Virus record (IMG/VR): IMGVR_UViG_3300042474_001633
Location: 1-64,000 of that record
Strand: one strand, 5' to 3'
Source of the DNA: a virus
DNA length: 64,000 bases
Part shown: piece by piece, positions 8,214 through 18,585 of the stretch
Position numbering within the stretch: position 1 is the stretch's first letter
Layout of the letters: each line of letters starts with the position of its first letter
The notes under the pieces: model-generated
The model's database searches: none
Seen by the model: only the letters and a program-made list of their open reading frames with translations
What the model was told of the DNA's origin: nothing
Position numbers and translations under genes: made by a program

Positions 8214-8582
8214 ATGACAATTTCAAACTTTCTAGAAAACGAACTACTCGATACCTTGGATGGTTCGAGTTCTGCATACTCGGCTTCTGCTACTTATCTC
8301 AAGCTTCATACTGGAGACCCGGGCGAAGCCGGAACATCAAACGCAGCAGCGGAAACAACTCGCAAAGAAGTTGAGTTCAACGTTGCATCTTCTGGCTCAA
8401 AGACATCAACAGCAACCGTTGAGTGGACAAACGTTTCCACAACTGAAACATACTCACACTGGTCTTTGTGGGACAGCTCAACGGCTGGCAACTGCCTCTG
8501 GTACGGTGCTCTTTCGGCAAACGCTGCAGTTACCGCAGGTGACACTTTCGAGATTACCTCTCTTACACTGACACTCGACTAA
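8214..8582 (+). CDS. Phage tail-fibre-associated protein
   Basis: 122 residues from ATG 8214. The Shine-Dalgarno is weak (AAAGG). Motifs YLKLHTGDPGEAGTSNAA, VEWTNVSTTETYSHWSLWD and GALSANAAVTAGDTFEI belong to a widespread phage family encoded beside fibre and baseplate genes, especially in actinophages and environmental phages. It is entirely beta-strand-like with conserved aromatic positions. The role is probably a small adhesin or fibre-tip component. It ends 22 nt before the giant repeat protein, so the two are probably co-transcribed. Confidence 0.75.
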   Translation: MTISNFLENELLDTLDGSSSAYSASATYLKLHTGDPGEAGTSNAAAETTRKEVEFNVASSGSKTSTATVEWTNVSTTETYSHWSLWDSSTAGNCLWYGALSANAAVTAGDTFEITSLTLTLD

Positions 8583-8588
8583 TCCACA

Positions 8589-8603
8589 AGGGGAGTAGCC
8601 CCT
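8589..8603 (+). promoter_or_regulatory. Hairpin enclosing the ribosome binding site of the repeat-protein gene
   Basis: AGGGG (8589-8593), loop AGTAG (8594-8598), CCCCT (8599-8603): a perfect 5-bp stem 1 nt before ATG 8605. The stem and loop contain the only Shine-Dalgarno-like sequence (GGGGAG), so folding would hide it. A similar arrangement precedes 24878. Confidence 0.5.
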
Positions 8604-8604
8604 C

Positions 8605-11600
8605 ATGGATGAACAAGAGATAATTGGTTTCTCGGAGCCATTCCGAGGGACGTCGTCGTTCTATGTAGGATTCAAAACTGTATCGGAGACTGCCTCCGCT
8701 ACAGCAAGTGGTTCTTCGTCCGTATCTCAACTTTATACGGCGATAAGAAATGCTTCAACATCTGCTACATCTGGACACTTCATTGTCTCAGTTCGCGTTT
8801 CTCTACGAGGGGCCACTGGCTCTGGTTCTGCCACAGCAGGAGACCAAGCAATTGGTCTACATATATCTCCGAGACAAGCATCTTCTTCGGCCAACGGAGA
8901 TAGCAGCGTTGTTGTTCTACACGCAGCCCTACGAAGTGCAACAGGGAGCGGAACCGGCTCTTCAAGCAACCTGAGTGAAGTAATAACATTCCTTAGAGCT
9001 GCAAGTGCATCAGGTGGTGCAACCGCAGGCGACGAATCAATTGGCCTTCATACGGCTCCTAGAGGGGCAACTGGTTCTGGTCAGTCCAGTGAATCGTCAA
9101 CTAGAGTTAGAACGGCTGTTGTTTCAGCTACTGGCTCTGCTATCAGCGGTTCTACTGCGATTGGCCTACACACTGCTTCAAGAACGGCTTCTGCCTCTGG
9201 ACAGTCAAACGAATCTGCAGTACGACTTATTGTTTCCCCAAGAAGTGTTACTGGTTCAGGAAATGGCGATTCTCTTGTTCTCGCCCTTCACACACATTTA
9301 CGAACTGCATCTGCTGGTGGTTCTGGAACTTCAAATAACTCTATTCTTTACTCAAACCTTAGAACCGCTCAAGGTTCAGGTTCAGCAACAGCTGGCGATA
9401 CAGCACTAGTTCTCCATTCACATCTAAGAGCCGCAAATGCATCCGGAAACGGCTCAGAGAATTCATCATCGTTCAAGACACCGCTGAGAACTATAAATGA
9501 TTCTGGACAAGGCTCTGAATCTGCAAATGGTCTGCATACATCTCCAAGAACGGCAACAGGTTCTGGTTCTGGAAATTCATCATCATCGATAGTAACTACG
9601 TTTATCAGAACGGCTTCTGCTGCTGGTAATGGAACATCAAACAACTCAATAGTTCATTCAAACCTACGAACAGCCCAGGGCTCTGGTTCTGCAACGGCAG
9701 GAGATGAAGCAACAATACTTCATTCAAGTCTTAGAATCGCAAGTGCTTCTGGAAATGGTTCTGAAAATTCATCATCATTCAAGACTCCGCTCAGAATGGC
9801 TTCTGCGGCAGGACAATCTTCTGATTCTTCAACCGGTCTGCATACTGCACTAAGAACGGCAAGCACTTCTGCAACTGGAAATTCATCATCTTCAATAGTT
9901 ACTACATTTATCAGAACAGCTTCTGCTGCTGGTAATGGCTCATCAAACAACTCAGTCCTGTATTCAAATATCAGAACGGCTCAAGGCTCTGGCTCTGCAA
10001 CCGCTGGCGATGAAGCAACAATTCTTCACTCATCACTCAGAACTGCATCTGCTAGTGGAACTGGTTCAGAAAGTTCTGAAGAAAAGAACACATTCCTTAG
10101 AACAGCTTCCGAAAATGGAATCGGCTCTTCAACCTCCAATGAGCTGCGCAGTGTTTACAGAACTGGCTCGGCCATTGGCTCTGGTTCATCAAACAACTCA
10201 GTCCTCTACTCAAACCTCAGAACCGCTCAAGGCTCTGGTTCGGCAACAGCAAATGACGAAGCAACAATTCTTCATTCTTCACTTAGGGCAGCATTTGCAA
10301 GCGGATTGGGTTCAGAGAACTCGGAAGAGAAGAGCACATTCGTTAGAACTGTTTCAGATAATGGAAGTGGTTCTTCAATCTCGGAAGAATTGCGCACAAT
10401 TCACAGAAACGCCTCAGCAGCAGGACAGTCTGGTTCGCTTGTTTCAGTTAGGTATGGAATACTAAGAACTGCATTTGCATCTGGCGGAGCAACGGCCAAC
10501 GATGAAGCTCTCATCCGTCACACCTCAATAAGAACAGCCAGTGCTGGTGGTGATGGTTCTTCGTCATCAAACGGTCTACATACTGCACCAAGAGATGCAA
10601 GCGGTTCAGGTCTCGGCGATTCAGTAGCTTCTATTGTTACAACATTCATTAGAACTGCATCTGGTTCCGGTGCTGGCTCATCAAACAACTCTGTTCTGTA
10701 TTCAAATATCAGAACAGCCCAAGGTTCTGGCTCGGCGACTGCTGGAGATGAAGCGCTAACACTTCATTCAAGTCTCAGAGCTGCAAGTGGTTCTGGTGAC
10801 GGTTCCTCGTTTAACTCGTCATTCAAAACGCCAGTAAGAACCGCAAGTGCGAATGGTGATGGTTCTTCAACATCATCTGCGTTCAAAATTTCAAGAAGGA
10901 CTGCAAACGCTTCTGGTCAGGGTTCTGAAGTTTCAATTGGATTGCATATTGCACCAAGGACTGCAAGTGGAAGCGGTTCTGGAAGTTCATCTGTATTAAT
11001 AGTCACTACATTCCTCAGAACTGCATCTGCATCAGGAGTTGGTTCATCAAACAACTCTGTTCTGTACTCAAATATCAGAACGGCTCAGGGTTCGGGTTCA
11101 GCGACTGCTGGAGACGAAGCACTCATTCTCCATACGCACATCAGGGCGGCGTTGGCTTCAGGCGATGGTACATCTAGTGCTCAGTCGTTCAAAACTCCGT
11201 GCAGAAGTGCTAGCGCGTCAGGTGCTGGTTCCGAATCATCAGAAGGACTACATACTGCACCACGAGAAGCTACTGGGTCTGGTTTGGGCGCTGCCTCGAC
11301 TTCAATTATTACGACCTTCATTAGAAATGCTTTCGCTGCTGGAACGGGAAGTTCAAATAACTCTGTTCTATATTCAAACATTAGAACAGCTCAGGGCTCT
11401 GGTTCGGCAACTGCAGGAGATTCTGCAATCGGTTTGCACACTCACCTTCGCTCTGCAACCGGTGAAGGAACTGGCGGTTCTAGCAATACAACTCTCCAAA
11501 GTAATATTCGTTCAGCAAGCGCCTCGGGTGGTGCAACTGCAGGAGATGCGGCAACGGGTCTACACACTGCCCCTAGAGCTGCAGACGGCAATGGAACCAG

Positions 11601-13110
11601 TAACTCAACGGCATCAATTGTAACTACATTCATCAGAACGGCATCTGGTTCTGGTGCTGGTTCGTCAAACAACTCAATTCTTTATTCAAATCTAAGAACA
11701 GCTCAGGGTTCAGGTTCTGCAACAGCTGGCGACGAAGCAGTTGGGTTGCATTCACATCTCCGAAATGCAAATGGTTCAGGTGCTGGAAACTCATTTGTTT
11801 CTCAACTGTTCACACACCTTAGAATAGCATCAACTTCTGGTCAAGGCTCTGAATCTGCAAATGGACTACATACAGCACCAAGAGATGCTGATGGTAATGG
11901 AAATGGTGACTCGACAACATCAATTGTAACTACATTCATCAGAACAGCATCTGGTTCTGGTGCTGGTTCGTCGAACAACTCAATAGTTCACTCCAACCTC
12001 AGAACGGCCCAAGGTTCAGGTTCAGCAACAGCTGAAGATGAAGCCATTGGATTGCACACCGCACCTCGAACGGCAACTGGCGAAGGGACTGGTGGCTCTA
12101 GTGCCTCAATCCTTTATACCAATCTTCGTTCCGCAAGTGCATCAGGTGGAGCGACAGCTGGAGACGAAGCAGTTGGCCTACACACAGCTCCAAGAAACGC
12201 AACTGGTTCTGGCTCTGGCACGGAGAGCACGAATGAATTCAAGATTCTTTATAGAACATCTGTATCTGCTGGAACATCAAGTCAAACAGCAACTGGTCTA
12301 CACGTTGTACCAAGAGCTGCTACTGGTTCTGGTTCTGCCACAGCTGGAGATACTGCAGTTGGCCTGCATACAGCACCAAGAACTGCAACCGGCAATGGAA
12401 TAAGCGGTTCAAGCAATGCGACTCTACAAAGCAATCTTCGTTCAGCAACTGCTTCTGGCGGTGCGACTGCAGGCGATACAGCAAATGGTCTTCATATTGC
12501 ACCAAGAACCGCAGATGGAAATGGAACTGGAGATTCGGCGACATCAATCGTCACAACATTTATCAGAACGGCATCTGGTTCTGGTTTTGGAAATTCAAAC
12601 AACACCATCTTGTACTCAAACCTCAGGACAGCTTTGGGTACTGGTTCTGCAACAGCTGGCGACGAAGCAGTTGGGTTGCATTCACATCTCCGAAATGCAA
12701 ATGGTTCCGGAACAAGCGGTTCATTTGCCTCAAGTCTTCACAGCAATCTCCGTCAGGCAACAGCATTTGGTGGGGCCGCGGCTGGCGATGAAGCGAACGG
12801 CCTGCATACTGCACCAAGAGGCGCAAGTGGAAATGGAACTGGTTCATCATCATTAGCTCAATTGCTAACGATTATCAGAACCGCATCAGTAAGTGGTCAG
12901 AGTTCTCAATCAGCAACGCAATTAATAACAACACCGCTTACTGCAACTGGTCAAGGTGGAGCAACCGCAGGAGACACTGCAGTTGGATTGCACACCGCAC
13001 CAAGAACCGCGAGTGGAACAGGCCATTCAAGCGAAACAGCAAGTTACGACACAGACCCAATCCAGGGAATTACAGCTGGATACTGGGGTATTCAGGCCCT
13101 TGTCAGCTGA
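8605..13110 (+). CDS. Giant repeat fibre protein (20/22-residue units)
   Basis: 1501 residues. After about 25 N-terminal residues (IIGFSEPFRGTSSFYVGF) the protein is an almost unbroken series of short units that start with R-T/N/D/G-A and carry a Gly-X-Gly-Ser turn. Units are mostly 20 residues (RTASENGIGSSTSNELRSVY) with a 22-residue variant around SATAGDEA (RTAQGSG...). I estimate about 70 units. The end (DTDPIQGITAGYWGIQALVS) is unique. It is dominated by Ser, Gly, Ala and Thr, nearly free of Cys and Lys, and has no coiled coil. This fits a beta-solenoid or other extended fibre shaft. Neighbours are tail proteins, so a long tail fibre or whisker is the likely role. The repeats also appear in the DNA, so length variation by recombination is expected. 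Confidence 0.8.
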   Translation: MDEQEIIGFSEPFRGTSSFYVGFKTVSETASATASGSSSVSQLYTAIRNASTSATSGHFIVSVRVSLRGATGSGSATAGDQAIGLHISPRQASSSANGDSSVVVLHAALRSATGSGTGSSSNLSEVITFLRAASASGGATAGDESIGLHTAPRGATGSGQSSESSTRVRTAVVSATGSAISGSTAIGLHTASRTASASGQSNESAVRLIVSPRSVTGSGNGDSLVLALHTHLRTASAGGSGTSNNSILYSNLRTAQGSGSATAGDTALVLHSHLRAANASGNGSENSSSFKTPLRTINDSGQGSESANGLHTSPRTATGSGSGNSSSSIVTTFIRTASAAGNGTSNNSIVHSNLRTAQGSGSATAGDEATILHSSLRIASASGNGSENSSSFKTPLRMASAAGQSSDSSTGLHTALRTASTSATGNSSSSIVTTFIRTASAAGNGSSNNSVLYSNIRTAQGSGSATAGDEATILHSSLRTASASGTGSESSEEKNTFLRTASENGIGSSTSNELRSVYRTGSAIGSGSSNNSVLYSNLRTAQGSGSATANDEATILHSSLRAAFASGLGSENSEEKSTFVRTVSDNGSGSSISEELRTIHRNASAAGQSGSLVSVRYGILRTAFASGGATANDEALIRHTSIRTASAGGDGSSSSNGLHTAPRDASGSGLGDSVASIVTTFIRTASGSGAGSSNNSVLYSNIRTAQGSGSATAGDEALTLHSSLRAASGSGDGSSFNSSFKTPVRTASANGDGSSTSSAFKISRRTANASGQGSEVSIGLHIAPRTASGSGSGSSSVLIVTTFLRTASASGVGSSNNSVLYSNIRTAQGSGSATAGDEALILHTHIRAALASGDGTSSAQSFKTPCRSASASGAGSESSEGLHTAPREATGSGLGAASTSIITTFIRNAFAAGTGSSNNSVLYSNIRTAQGSGSATAGDSAIGLHTHLRSATGEGTGGSSNTTLQSNIRSASASGGATAGDAATGLHTAPRAADGNGTSNSTASIVTTFIRTASGSGAGSSNNSILYSNLRTAQGSGSATAGDEAVGLHSHLRNANGSGAGNSFVSQLFTHLRIASTSGQGSESANGLHTAPRDADGNGNGDSTTSIVTTFIRTASGSGAGSSNNSIVHSNLRTAQGSGSATAEDEAIGLHTAPRTATGEGTGGSSASILYTNLRSASASGGATAGDEAVGLHTAPRNATGSGSGTESTNEFKILYRTSVSAGTSSQTATGLHVVPRAATGSGSATAGDTAVGLHTAPRTATGNGISGSSNATLQSNLRSATASGGATAGDTANGLHIAPRTADGNGTGDSATSIVTTFIRTASGSGFGNSNNTILYSNLRTALGTGSATAGDEAVGLHSHLRNANGSGTSGSFASSLHSNLRQATAFGGAAAGDEANGLHTAPRGASGNGTGSSSLAQLLTIIRTASVSGQSSQSATQLITTPLTATGQGGATAGDTAVGLHTAPRTASGTGHSSETASYDTDPIQGITAGYWGIQALVS
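8680..13050 (+). repeat. In-frame 60/66-nt tandem repeat array
   Basis: The coding DNA of the 1501-residue protein consists of diverged 60-nt units with interspersed 66-nt units. The most conserved blocks encode SNNSILYSNLRTAQGSGSAT and AGDEAVGLHTAPRTA and recur many times with mainly synonymous differences. Boundaries are approximate. Confidence 0.8.
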
Positions 13111-13133
13111 TATGGGGTAAACTAGGAGTAATC

Positions 13134-13766
13134 ATGGCAGCATATACACGCAAACAATATTCGGGCGCGGCTCGCAATACGTTAACGACGACACTCTTGA
13201 CGAATGTTGGAACAACTGTTGACATTGCGGCGACCACTGGGTGGCCATCCGTTGCTGGCATCCCTTTTTACGTCGTAATTCAGCCGGCTTCAATCCATGA
13301 AGAAAAGTGCCTTGCAACCATCTCTGATTCAACACTTACCTTAACAAGAGCCCAAGATGACACGACTGCATCTGAGCACCCAATTGGTTCGGTCATTTAC
13401 CCGGTATTTACTGCAAATGATGCTGACGAAGCTAATGAACTCGTAAGCAAACTTACTACTAAAGGCGACCTGCTCACTACTGATGGAACAAATCTCCTGC
13501 GACTTGGAGTTGGTCCAAACGGATACTTTCTAAAAGCAAGCACTTCGGCATCTGCCGGCGTTGAGTGGGCATCGATACCGACAATCAACAGCCTTAATGA
13601 CATTGGTGATGTAATCCTTGTCAGTGCCAGCATTGGGCAGGTTTTGACATATGACGGAACAAACTGGGTTAATCAAAACTCCAGTATTGGTAGTGGTAAT
13701 CTTGATGGTGGTAGTGCCGTGTCTAACTACGGAACAATTACCGCGCTAGACGGAGGTTCGGCATAA
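13134..13766 (+). CDS. Tail fibre protein with short linker repeats
   Basis: 210 residues from ATG 13134 (AGGAG 6 nt upstream). The N-terminal part (AAYTRKQYSGAARNTLTTTL) and IDIAATTGWP-like strands resemble a phage domain that often precedes fibre shafts. It then has TKGDLLTTDGTNLLRLGVGP and NSLNDIGDV, short units that recur in the next protein (LDDIGDVSA). The C-terminus is Gly/Ser-rich. Stop and next start overlap as TAATG, so it is translationally coupled to the 1605-residue fibre and may form its base. Confidence 0.75.
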   Translation: MAAYTRKQYSGAARNTLTTTLLTNVGTTVDIAATTGWPSVAGIPFYVVIQPASIHEEKCLATISDSTLTLTRAQDDTTASEHPIGSVIYPVFTANDADEANELVSKLTTKGDLLTTDGTNLLRLGVGPNGYFLKASTSASAGVEWASIPTINSLNDIGDVILVSASIGQVLTYDGTNWVNQNSSIGSGNLDGGSAVSNYGTITALDGGSA

Positions 13767-16700
13767 TGGCTGTGAGAATTCAGATAAGACGCGATACGGC
13801 CAGCAACTGGACCTCTACTAATACCGTTCTTGCTGATGGTGAAATTGGTCTCGAAACAAACACCAGCAAAATCAAAATTGGTAATGGCTCTACTGCTTGG
13901 AACTCTCTTTCCTACTTTGTCGGCCATCTGCCCGGAGCAACACTCGATGCGCTCGGCGACGTAAATATAACGAGTGTTTCGAATGGCGATTTTCTTCGTT
14001 ACAGCAGTTCTGCTTCAGCCTGGATTAATGACCCAGTAAACCTTTCAACCGACACGGTCGGAGACTATGTCCAGAGTCTGGTTGCTGGAACTGGCGTCAC
14101 CGTAACAAACAACTCTGGGGAAGGAACAACGCCGACAGTTGCTATCGGTCAGGCTGTTGGAACTTCTGCTTCTGTAACTTTTGCAAATGTAACAGCAGAC
14201 CTTGTCGGAGATGTTACTGGAAATTCCTCTACGGCAACGACACTTGAGACATCGCGAACAATCTCGCTTACTGGCGATGTGTCTGGTTCCGTATCATTCA
14301 ACGGCTCTTCTGACGCAAGCATTACTGCAACGATTCAGCCAAACTCTGTCACCCTCGGCACCGACACAACAGGGAACTATGTAAACGATGTAACCGCTGG
14401 AACTGGCGTTTCGGTTACACACACCCCTGGTGAGGGTTCAAGCCCAACCATCGCAATTGGTCAGGCAGTTGGAACTTCATCATCAGTGCAATTTGCTGCA
14501 GTTACTGCGCCGTTGGTTGGTAATGCCTCTACCGCAACCACCCTGGAAAATGCACGAACAATCTCTTTGGGTGGAGATGTCAGCGGCTCTGTTTCATTCA
14601 ATGGCTCTTCCGATGTGACGATTAACGCAACCGTACAGCCAAACGCTGTCACTCTCGGTACAGACACCACTGGAGATTATGTTTCATCCCTGGTTGCAGG
14701 AACTGGCGTAGCCCTCACCAATAATACTGGAGAGTCAGCAACCCCTACCGTCGCAATTGGTCAGGATGTTGGGACTTCTGCTTCGGTCACATTTGCCCAT
14801 GTCTCTGCTCCAATCACTGGAAATGTAACTGGAAATGTTACTGGAAGTTCAGGTTCTACCACTGGAAACGCTGCGACTGCAACCGCCCTACAAAACGCAC
14901 GCACCATATCACTTTCTGGTGATGTATCAGGTTCGGTTTCGTTTGACGGAACCAGCAACGTTTCAATTAGCGCAACAGTTGAGCCAAACTCGGTTGCGCT
15001 CGGTACCGATACAACTGGAAACTATGTCAATGACCTGACAGCCGGTACTGGTGTTTCGATAACCCACACACCCTCAGAGGGCTCAAGCCCAACCGTAGCC
15101 ATTGGTCAATCGGTAGCAACTAGCGCATCTGTAACTTTTGCAAAAGTTGATACAACTGGCGACATTACCGTTGGCGGAAACCTGACAGTAAACGGAACCA
15201 CAACCACTCTTAACACAGAGACGCTGGCGATTGAGGACAACATTGTTGTTCTGAACAGCAATGTCACTGGCTCACCAGCAACCAATGCTGGTATCGAAGT
15301 AGAGCGAGGCGACTCTGCAAATGTTGTTCTGCGCTGGAACGAGTCGACCGATAAGTGGGAAACCACCAATGATGGTTCTGCATATTCCGTAATTGCAACG
15401 AACGGAAACATTGCTCTAGGAACAGACACGACTGGCAACTATGTTAATGATTTGACCGCTGGAACGGGCGTTACTGTAACGCACACTCCTGGCGAAGGTT
15501 CTTCTCCAACGGTAGCAATCGGACAGGCTGTAGGAACCTCATCGTCGGTACAATTCGCTGCAGTTACCGCTCCATTAATTGGCAATGCCTCTACGGCTAC
15601 AACTCTTGCTACTTCACGAACAATTGAACTAACTGGCGATGTGTCTGGCTCTGTATCGTTTAACGGTTCCGCAGATGCAAGCATCTCGGCGACAATTCAA
15701 CCGAATTCGGTATCACTTGGCACCGACACAACTGGCAACTATGTTAATGATTTGACCGCTGGAACCGGCGTCACCGTAACTCATACACCTGGGGAAGGCT
15801 CAAGTCCGACCGTAGCAATTGGTCAGGATGTATCAGCATCGGTTGCTCCAACATTTGCTGGTTTGAATCTAAACGGAAGCATTGTTTTTGAAGGAGCAAC
15901 TGCCAACGAGTTTGAAACAACTCTTTCAGTCACTGACCCAACCGCAGACAGAACTATTACCTTGCCTGATGCATCAACGACTTTGGTTGGAACAGACACC
16001 ACTCAAACTCTTTCTAATAAAACACTTACTACTCCAACCATAAATGGACCAGAAATCACGGCTACTGGTGGGACTCCGAGAATTCATGGTATCTATCTTC
16101 CAGAACCACATTTCATTACATTTGAGGGTGCAACAACAGATGAGTTTGAAACAGTACTCACCGTTGTTAACCCAACTGCCGATAGAACCGTAAGCCTTCC
16201 CGATGCAAGCGGAACAGTTGCACTGAGTGGAACTATTGCTCTTGGAACGGACACCACTGGAAACTATGTAAACGACCTGACAGCGGGCACGGGCGTTACC
16301 GTAACGCACACACCAGGAGAAGGCTCCAGCCCGACCGTGGCTATTGGTCAGTCGGTAGCCACGAGCGCGTCCGTAACATTCGCTCATGTTTCGGCACCAG
16401 TAACTGGAAACGTTACCGGTGATGTTTCTGGAAATGCAGGAACCGCTACAGCACTACAAAACCCACGCGCGATTAGTCTTGGTGGTGACCTCAGTGGGTC
16501 AGTATCATTCAATGGAACATCCGATGTAACTATCACCGCAACAGTTCAACCAAATTCAGTAGCACTTGGGACCGACACATCTGGAGATTACGTTCAGTCG
16601 CTTGTCGCTGGTACTGGCGTAACACTTACCAACAACTCTGGTGAAACTTCTACCCCAACGGTAGCCATTGGACAAGCCGTTGGGACAAGCGCCTCGGTTA

Positions 16701-18583
16701 CATTTGCCAAAGTTGATACAACTGGCGATGTAGTTGTCGGTGGAAACCTTACGGTGAACGGAACAACGACCACGCTCAATACAGAAACACTCGCCGTTGA
16801 GGACAACATCATTGTTCTTAATAACGGCGTTACTGGCTCGCCGACAACAAATGCTGGGATTGAAGTTGAGCGCGGAACATCTGCAAATGTCGCTCTTCGC
16901 TGGAATGAGACATCGGATAAGTGGGAACTCACTGAAGATGGAGCCACATACAATGAAATCGCAACCAACGATGAGGTAAGTGCAATAACCATCTCCATAC
17001 TTGATGACATTGGTGATGTGTCTGCATCAGCAGCGGCTTCTGGCGACTTCCTCAAGTACAATGGCGCTGCGTGGGTCAACGACCCAATCAACCTAGGAAC
17101 AGACACTGTTGGAAACTATGTCGCTGATGTTGTTTCAGGTACGGGAATCACCATCTCGCACACCCCTGGAGAAGGTTCATCGGCATCTGTTGCCCTTAAC
17201 GCGACGCTGGATGACCTCAGCAATGTCACTGCTCCATCACCATCTGACGGAAACTTCCTCAAGTATGTTTCTGCTTCATCTGCATGGGTTCCTGCATCAA
17301 TTCCGACCATCAACGCTCTTGACGATATTGGCGATGTCTCTGCTGCAGCGCCGACAACTGGACACTTCTTGCAGTGGAACGGTACTGCATGGATTCCTGC
17401 TGCTGCTGGTGGGGCACTTACTACGACATCTATTACGACAACTTCTGCAACTGAAATTTTTTCATTCGACCCAACTTTACATGGAACCGCAGAAGTAACA
17501 TTACAAATTAAACAAGGTGCTAAAAAAACTTCATCTCGTGCATTGGTGAATCATGACGGTTCATCAACCGCCCTATTGACACAGTATGCAAAATTGGAAC
17601 ATGGTTCTCCAGTAATTCCAGTAACGCTTGCGGCAAATTACGATACACAAGGGTCTTGGACTACACGTACCTCAAACTTTGGCAATACACACATCGACTC
17701 CGTGGCTTACGGCAACAACCTCTGGGTTGCCGGTGGAAACTATGGTCAACTTCGCACCTCCACTAACGCAACAACTTGGACTACAAGAACGTCAAACTTT
17801 GGTAATACAGACATCAACTCCATCGCGTACGGCAACAACCTGTGGGTTGCTGCTGGAGACGCTGGTCAACTCCGTACATCCACAGACGCAATTACGTGGA
17901 CCACACGCACATCAGACTTTACGAATCAGTACGGTCCTACGAACATCTTCGCCGTTGCCTACGGAAACAGCCTTTGGGTCGCTGGTGGAGATTATGGTAA
18001 ACTTCGCACTTCAACCGACGCTATTACTTGGGATGAGCAAACCTCAAACTTTGGTAATACAGCCATCTTATCCGTCGCCTACGGGAACAATCTTTGGGTT
18101 GCTGGTGGCAATGATGGTCAACTTCGCACCTCGACCGACGCTATTACTTGGGTAACACGAACCTCAAACTTTGGCGTTTATACAATTACGTCCGTCGGTT
18201 ACGACAGCAACCTCTGGGTTGCTGGTGGTACTGCTGGTCTAATTCGTACCTCAACAGACGGTACAACTTGGACAACCAGAACATCTAACTTCCTTTTTAG
18301 CATCAAATCTATTGACTACGGCAACAACCTTTGGGTGGCTGCGGGGTATTACGGAGACATGCGTACCTCAACAGATGCAATAACTTGGGTAACACAAACT
18401 TCAAACTTTACTTCAACAATCCGCTCCGTCGCCTACGGCAACAGCCTCTGGGTTGCTGCTGGATATAGCGGTCAACTCAGAACATCTGTAGATTCAGATA
18501 AAGTTATAGTTACTGCAACTATTACAGACGCAAACGTAACTACTGCAACAAGTAAAGCAACTATCGTGTTGACGGAGGAATAG
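13766..18583 (+). CDS. Long tail fibre with Mtd-like N-terminus and C-terminal seven-bladed propeller
   Basis: 1605 residues. Residues 1-50 (IQIRRDTASNW, ADGEIGLETNTSKIKIGNGS) match the N-terminal domain of major tropism determinant-type fibres. The middle is about a dozen copies of a 70-90-residue module with LGTDTTGNYV, AGTGVTVTHTPGEGSSPT, VAIGQAVGTSASVTFA and SLSGDVSGSVSFNGSSD, common in environmental phage fibres. TTTTLNTETLAIEDNIVVLN occurs twice. The C-terminal 310 residues hold seven copies of a ~40-residue blade (WTTRTSNFGNT...YGNNLWVAGG...GQLRTSTDA). The blades lie between NHDGSSTALLTQYAKLEHG...IPVTLAAN and VIVTATITDANV, so the propeller looks inserted in a small fibre domain. Probable receptor-binding protein. 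Confidence 0.85.
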   Translation: MAVRIQIRRDTASNWTSTNTVLADGEIGLETNTSKIKIGNGSTAWNSLSYFVGHLPGATLDALGDVNITSVSNGDFLRYSSSASAWINDPVNLSTDTVGDYVQSLVAGTGVTVTNNSGEGTTPTVAIGQAVGTSASVTFANVTADLVGDVTGNSSTATTLETSRTISLTGDVSGSVSFNGSSDASITATIQPNSVTLGTDTTGNYVNDVTAGTGVSVTHTPGEGSSPTIAIGQAVGTSSSVQFAAVTAPLVGNASTATTLENARTISLGGDVSGSVSFNGSSDVTINATVQPNAVTLGTDTTGDYVSSLVAGTGVALTNNTGESATPTVAIGQDVGTSASVTFAHVSAPITGNVTGNVTGSSGSTTGNAATATALQNARTISLSGDVSGSVSFDGTSNVSISATVEPNSVALGTDTTGNYVNDLTAGTGVSITHTPSEGSSPTVAIGQSVATSASVTFAKVDTTGDITVGGNLTVNGTTTTLNTETLAIEDNIVVLNSNVTGSPATNAGIEVERGDSANVVLRWNESTDKWETTNDGSAYSVIATNGNIALGTDTTGNYVNDLTAGTGVTVTHTPGEGSSPTVAIGQAVGTSSSVQFAAVTAPLIGNASTATTLATSRTIELTGDVSGSVSFNGSADASISATIQPNSVSLGTDTTGNYVNDLTAGTGVTVTHTPGEGSSPTVAIGQDVSASVAPTFAGLNLNGSIVFEGATANEFETTLSVTDPTADRTITLPDASTTLVGTDTTQTLSNKTLTTPTINGPEITATGGTPRIHGIYLPEPHFITFEGATTDEFETVLTVVNPTADRTVSLPDASGTVALSGTIALGTDTTGNYVNDLTAGTGVTVTHTPGEGSSPTVAIGQSVATSASVTFAHVSAPVTGNVTGDVSGNAGTATALQNPRAISLGGDLSGSVSFNGTSDVTITATVQPNSVALGTDTSGDYVQSLVAGTGVTLTNNSGETSTPTVAIGQAVGTSASVTFAKVDTTGDVVVGGNLTVNGTTTTLNTETLAVEDNIIVLNNGVTGSPTTNAGIEVERGTSANVALRWNETSDKWELTEDGATYNEIATNDEVSAITISILDDIGDVSASAAASGDFLKYNGAAWVNDPINLGTDTVGNYVADVVSGTGITISHTPGEGSSASVALNATLDDLSNVTAPSPSDGNFLKYVSASSAWVPASIPTINALDDIGDVSAAAPTTGHFLQWNGTAWIPAAAGGALTTTSITTTSATEIFSFDPTLHGTAEVTLQIKQGAKKTSSRALVNHDGSSTALLTQYAKLEHGSPVIPVTLAANYDTQGSWTTRTSNFGNTHIDSVAYGNNLWVAGGNYGQLRTSTNATTWTTRTSNFGNTDINSIAYGNNLWVAAGDAGQLRTSTDAITWTTRTSDFTNQYGPTNIFAVAYGNSLWVAGGDYGKLRTSTDAITWDEQTSNFGNTAILSVAYGNNLWVAGGNDGQLRTSTDAITWVTRTSNFGVYTITSVGYDSNLWVAGGTAGLIRTSTDGTTWTTRTSNFLFSIKSIDYGNNLWVAAGYYGDMRTSTDAITWVTQTSNFTSTIRSVAYGNSLWVAAGYSGQLRTSVDSDKVIVTATITDANVTTATSKATIVLTEE
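17650..18490 (+). repeat. Seven beta-propeller blade repeats (about 120 nt each)
   Basis: Seven in-frame units starting at WTTRTSNF or close variants, each encoding a variable 4-8 residue segment, then VAYGNNLWVAGG and GQLRTSTDAIT. Invariant parts are similar at DNA level to the blades of the five other propeller genes in the window. Boundaries are approximate. Confidence 0.85.
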
Positions 18584-18585
18584 AC

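Noticed and set aside
9935-12856. Second-frame open frames (for example 9935-10465 and 12416-12856) within the repeat fibre gene
   Set aside because: They follow the repeat DNA in another frame and give Gln/Leu/His-rich products without a ribosome binding site; they arise from the composition of the repeat.
8680-13050. CRISPR-like repeat array
   Set aside because: The repeats are contiguous, in-frame and coding with synonymous changes; there are no unique spacers and no cas genes.
15974-16387. Minus-strand frame opposite the long fibre
   Set aside because: Cys/Ser-rich translation typical of a shadow of Gly/Thr-rich coding DNA; no start signals.
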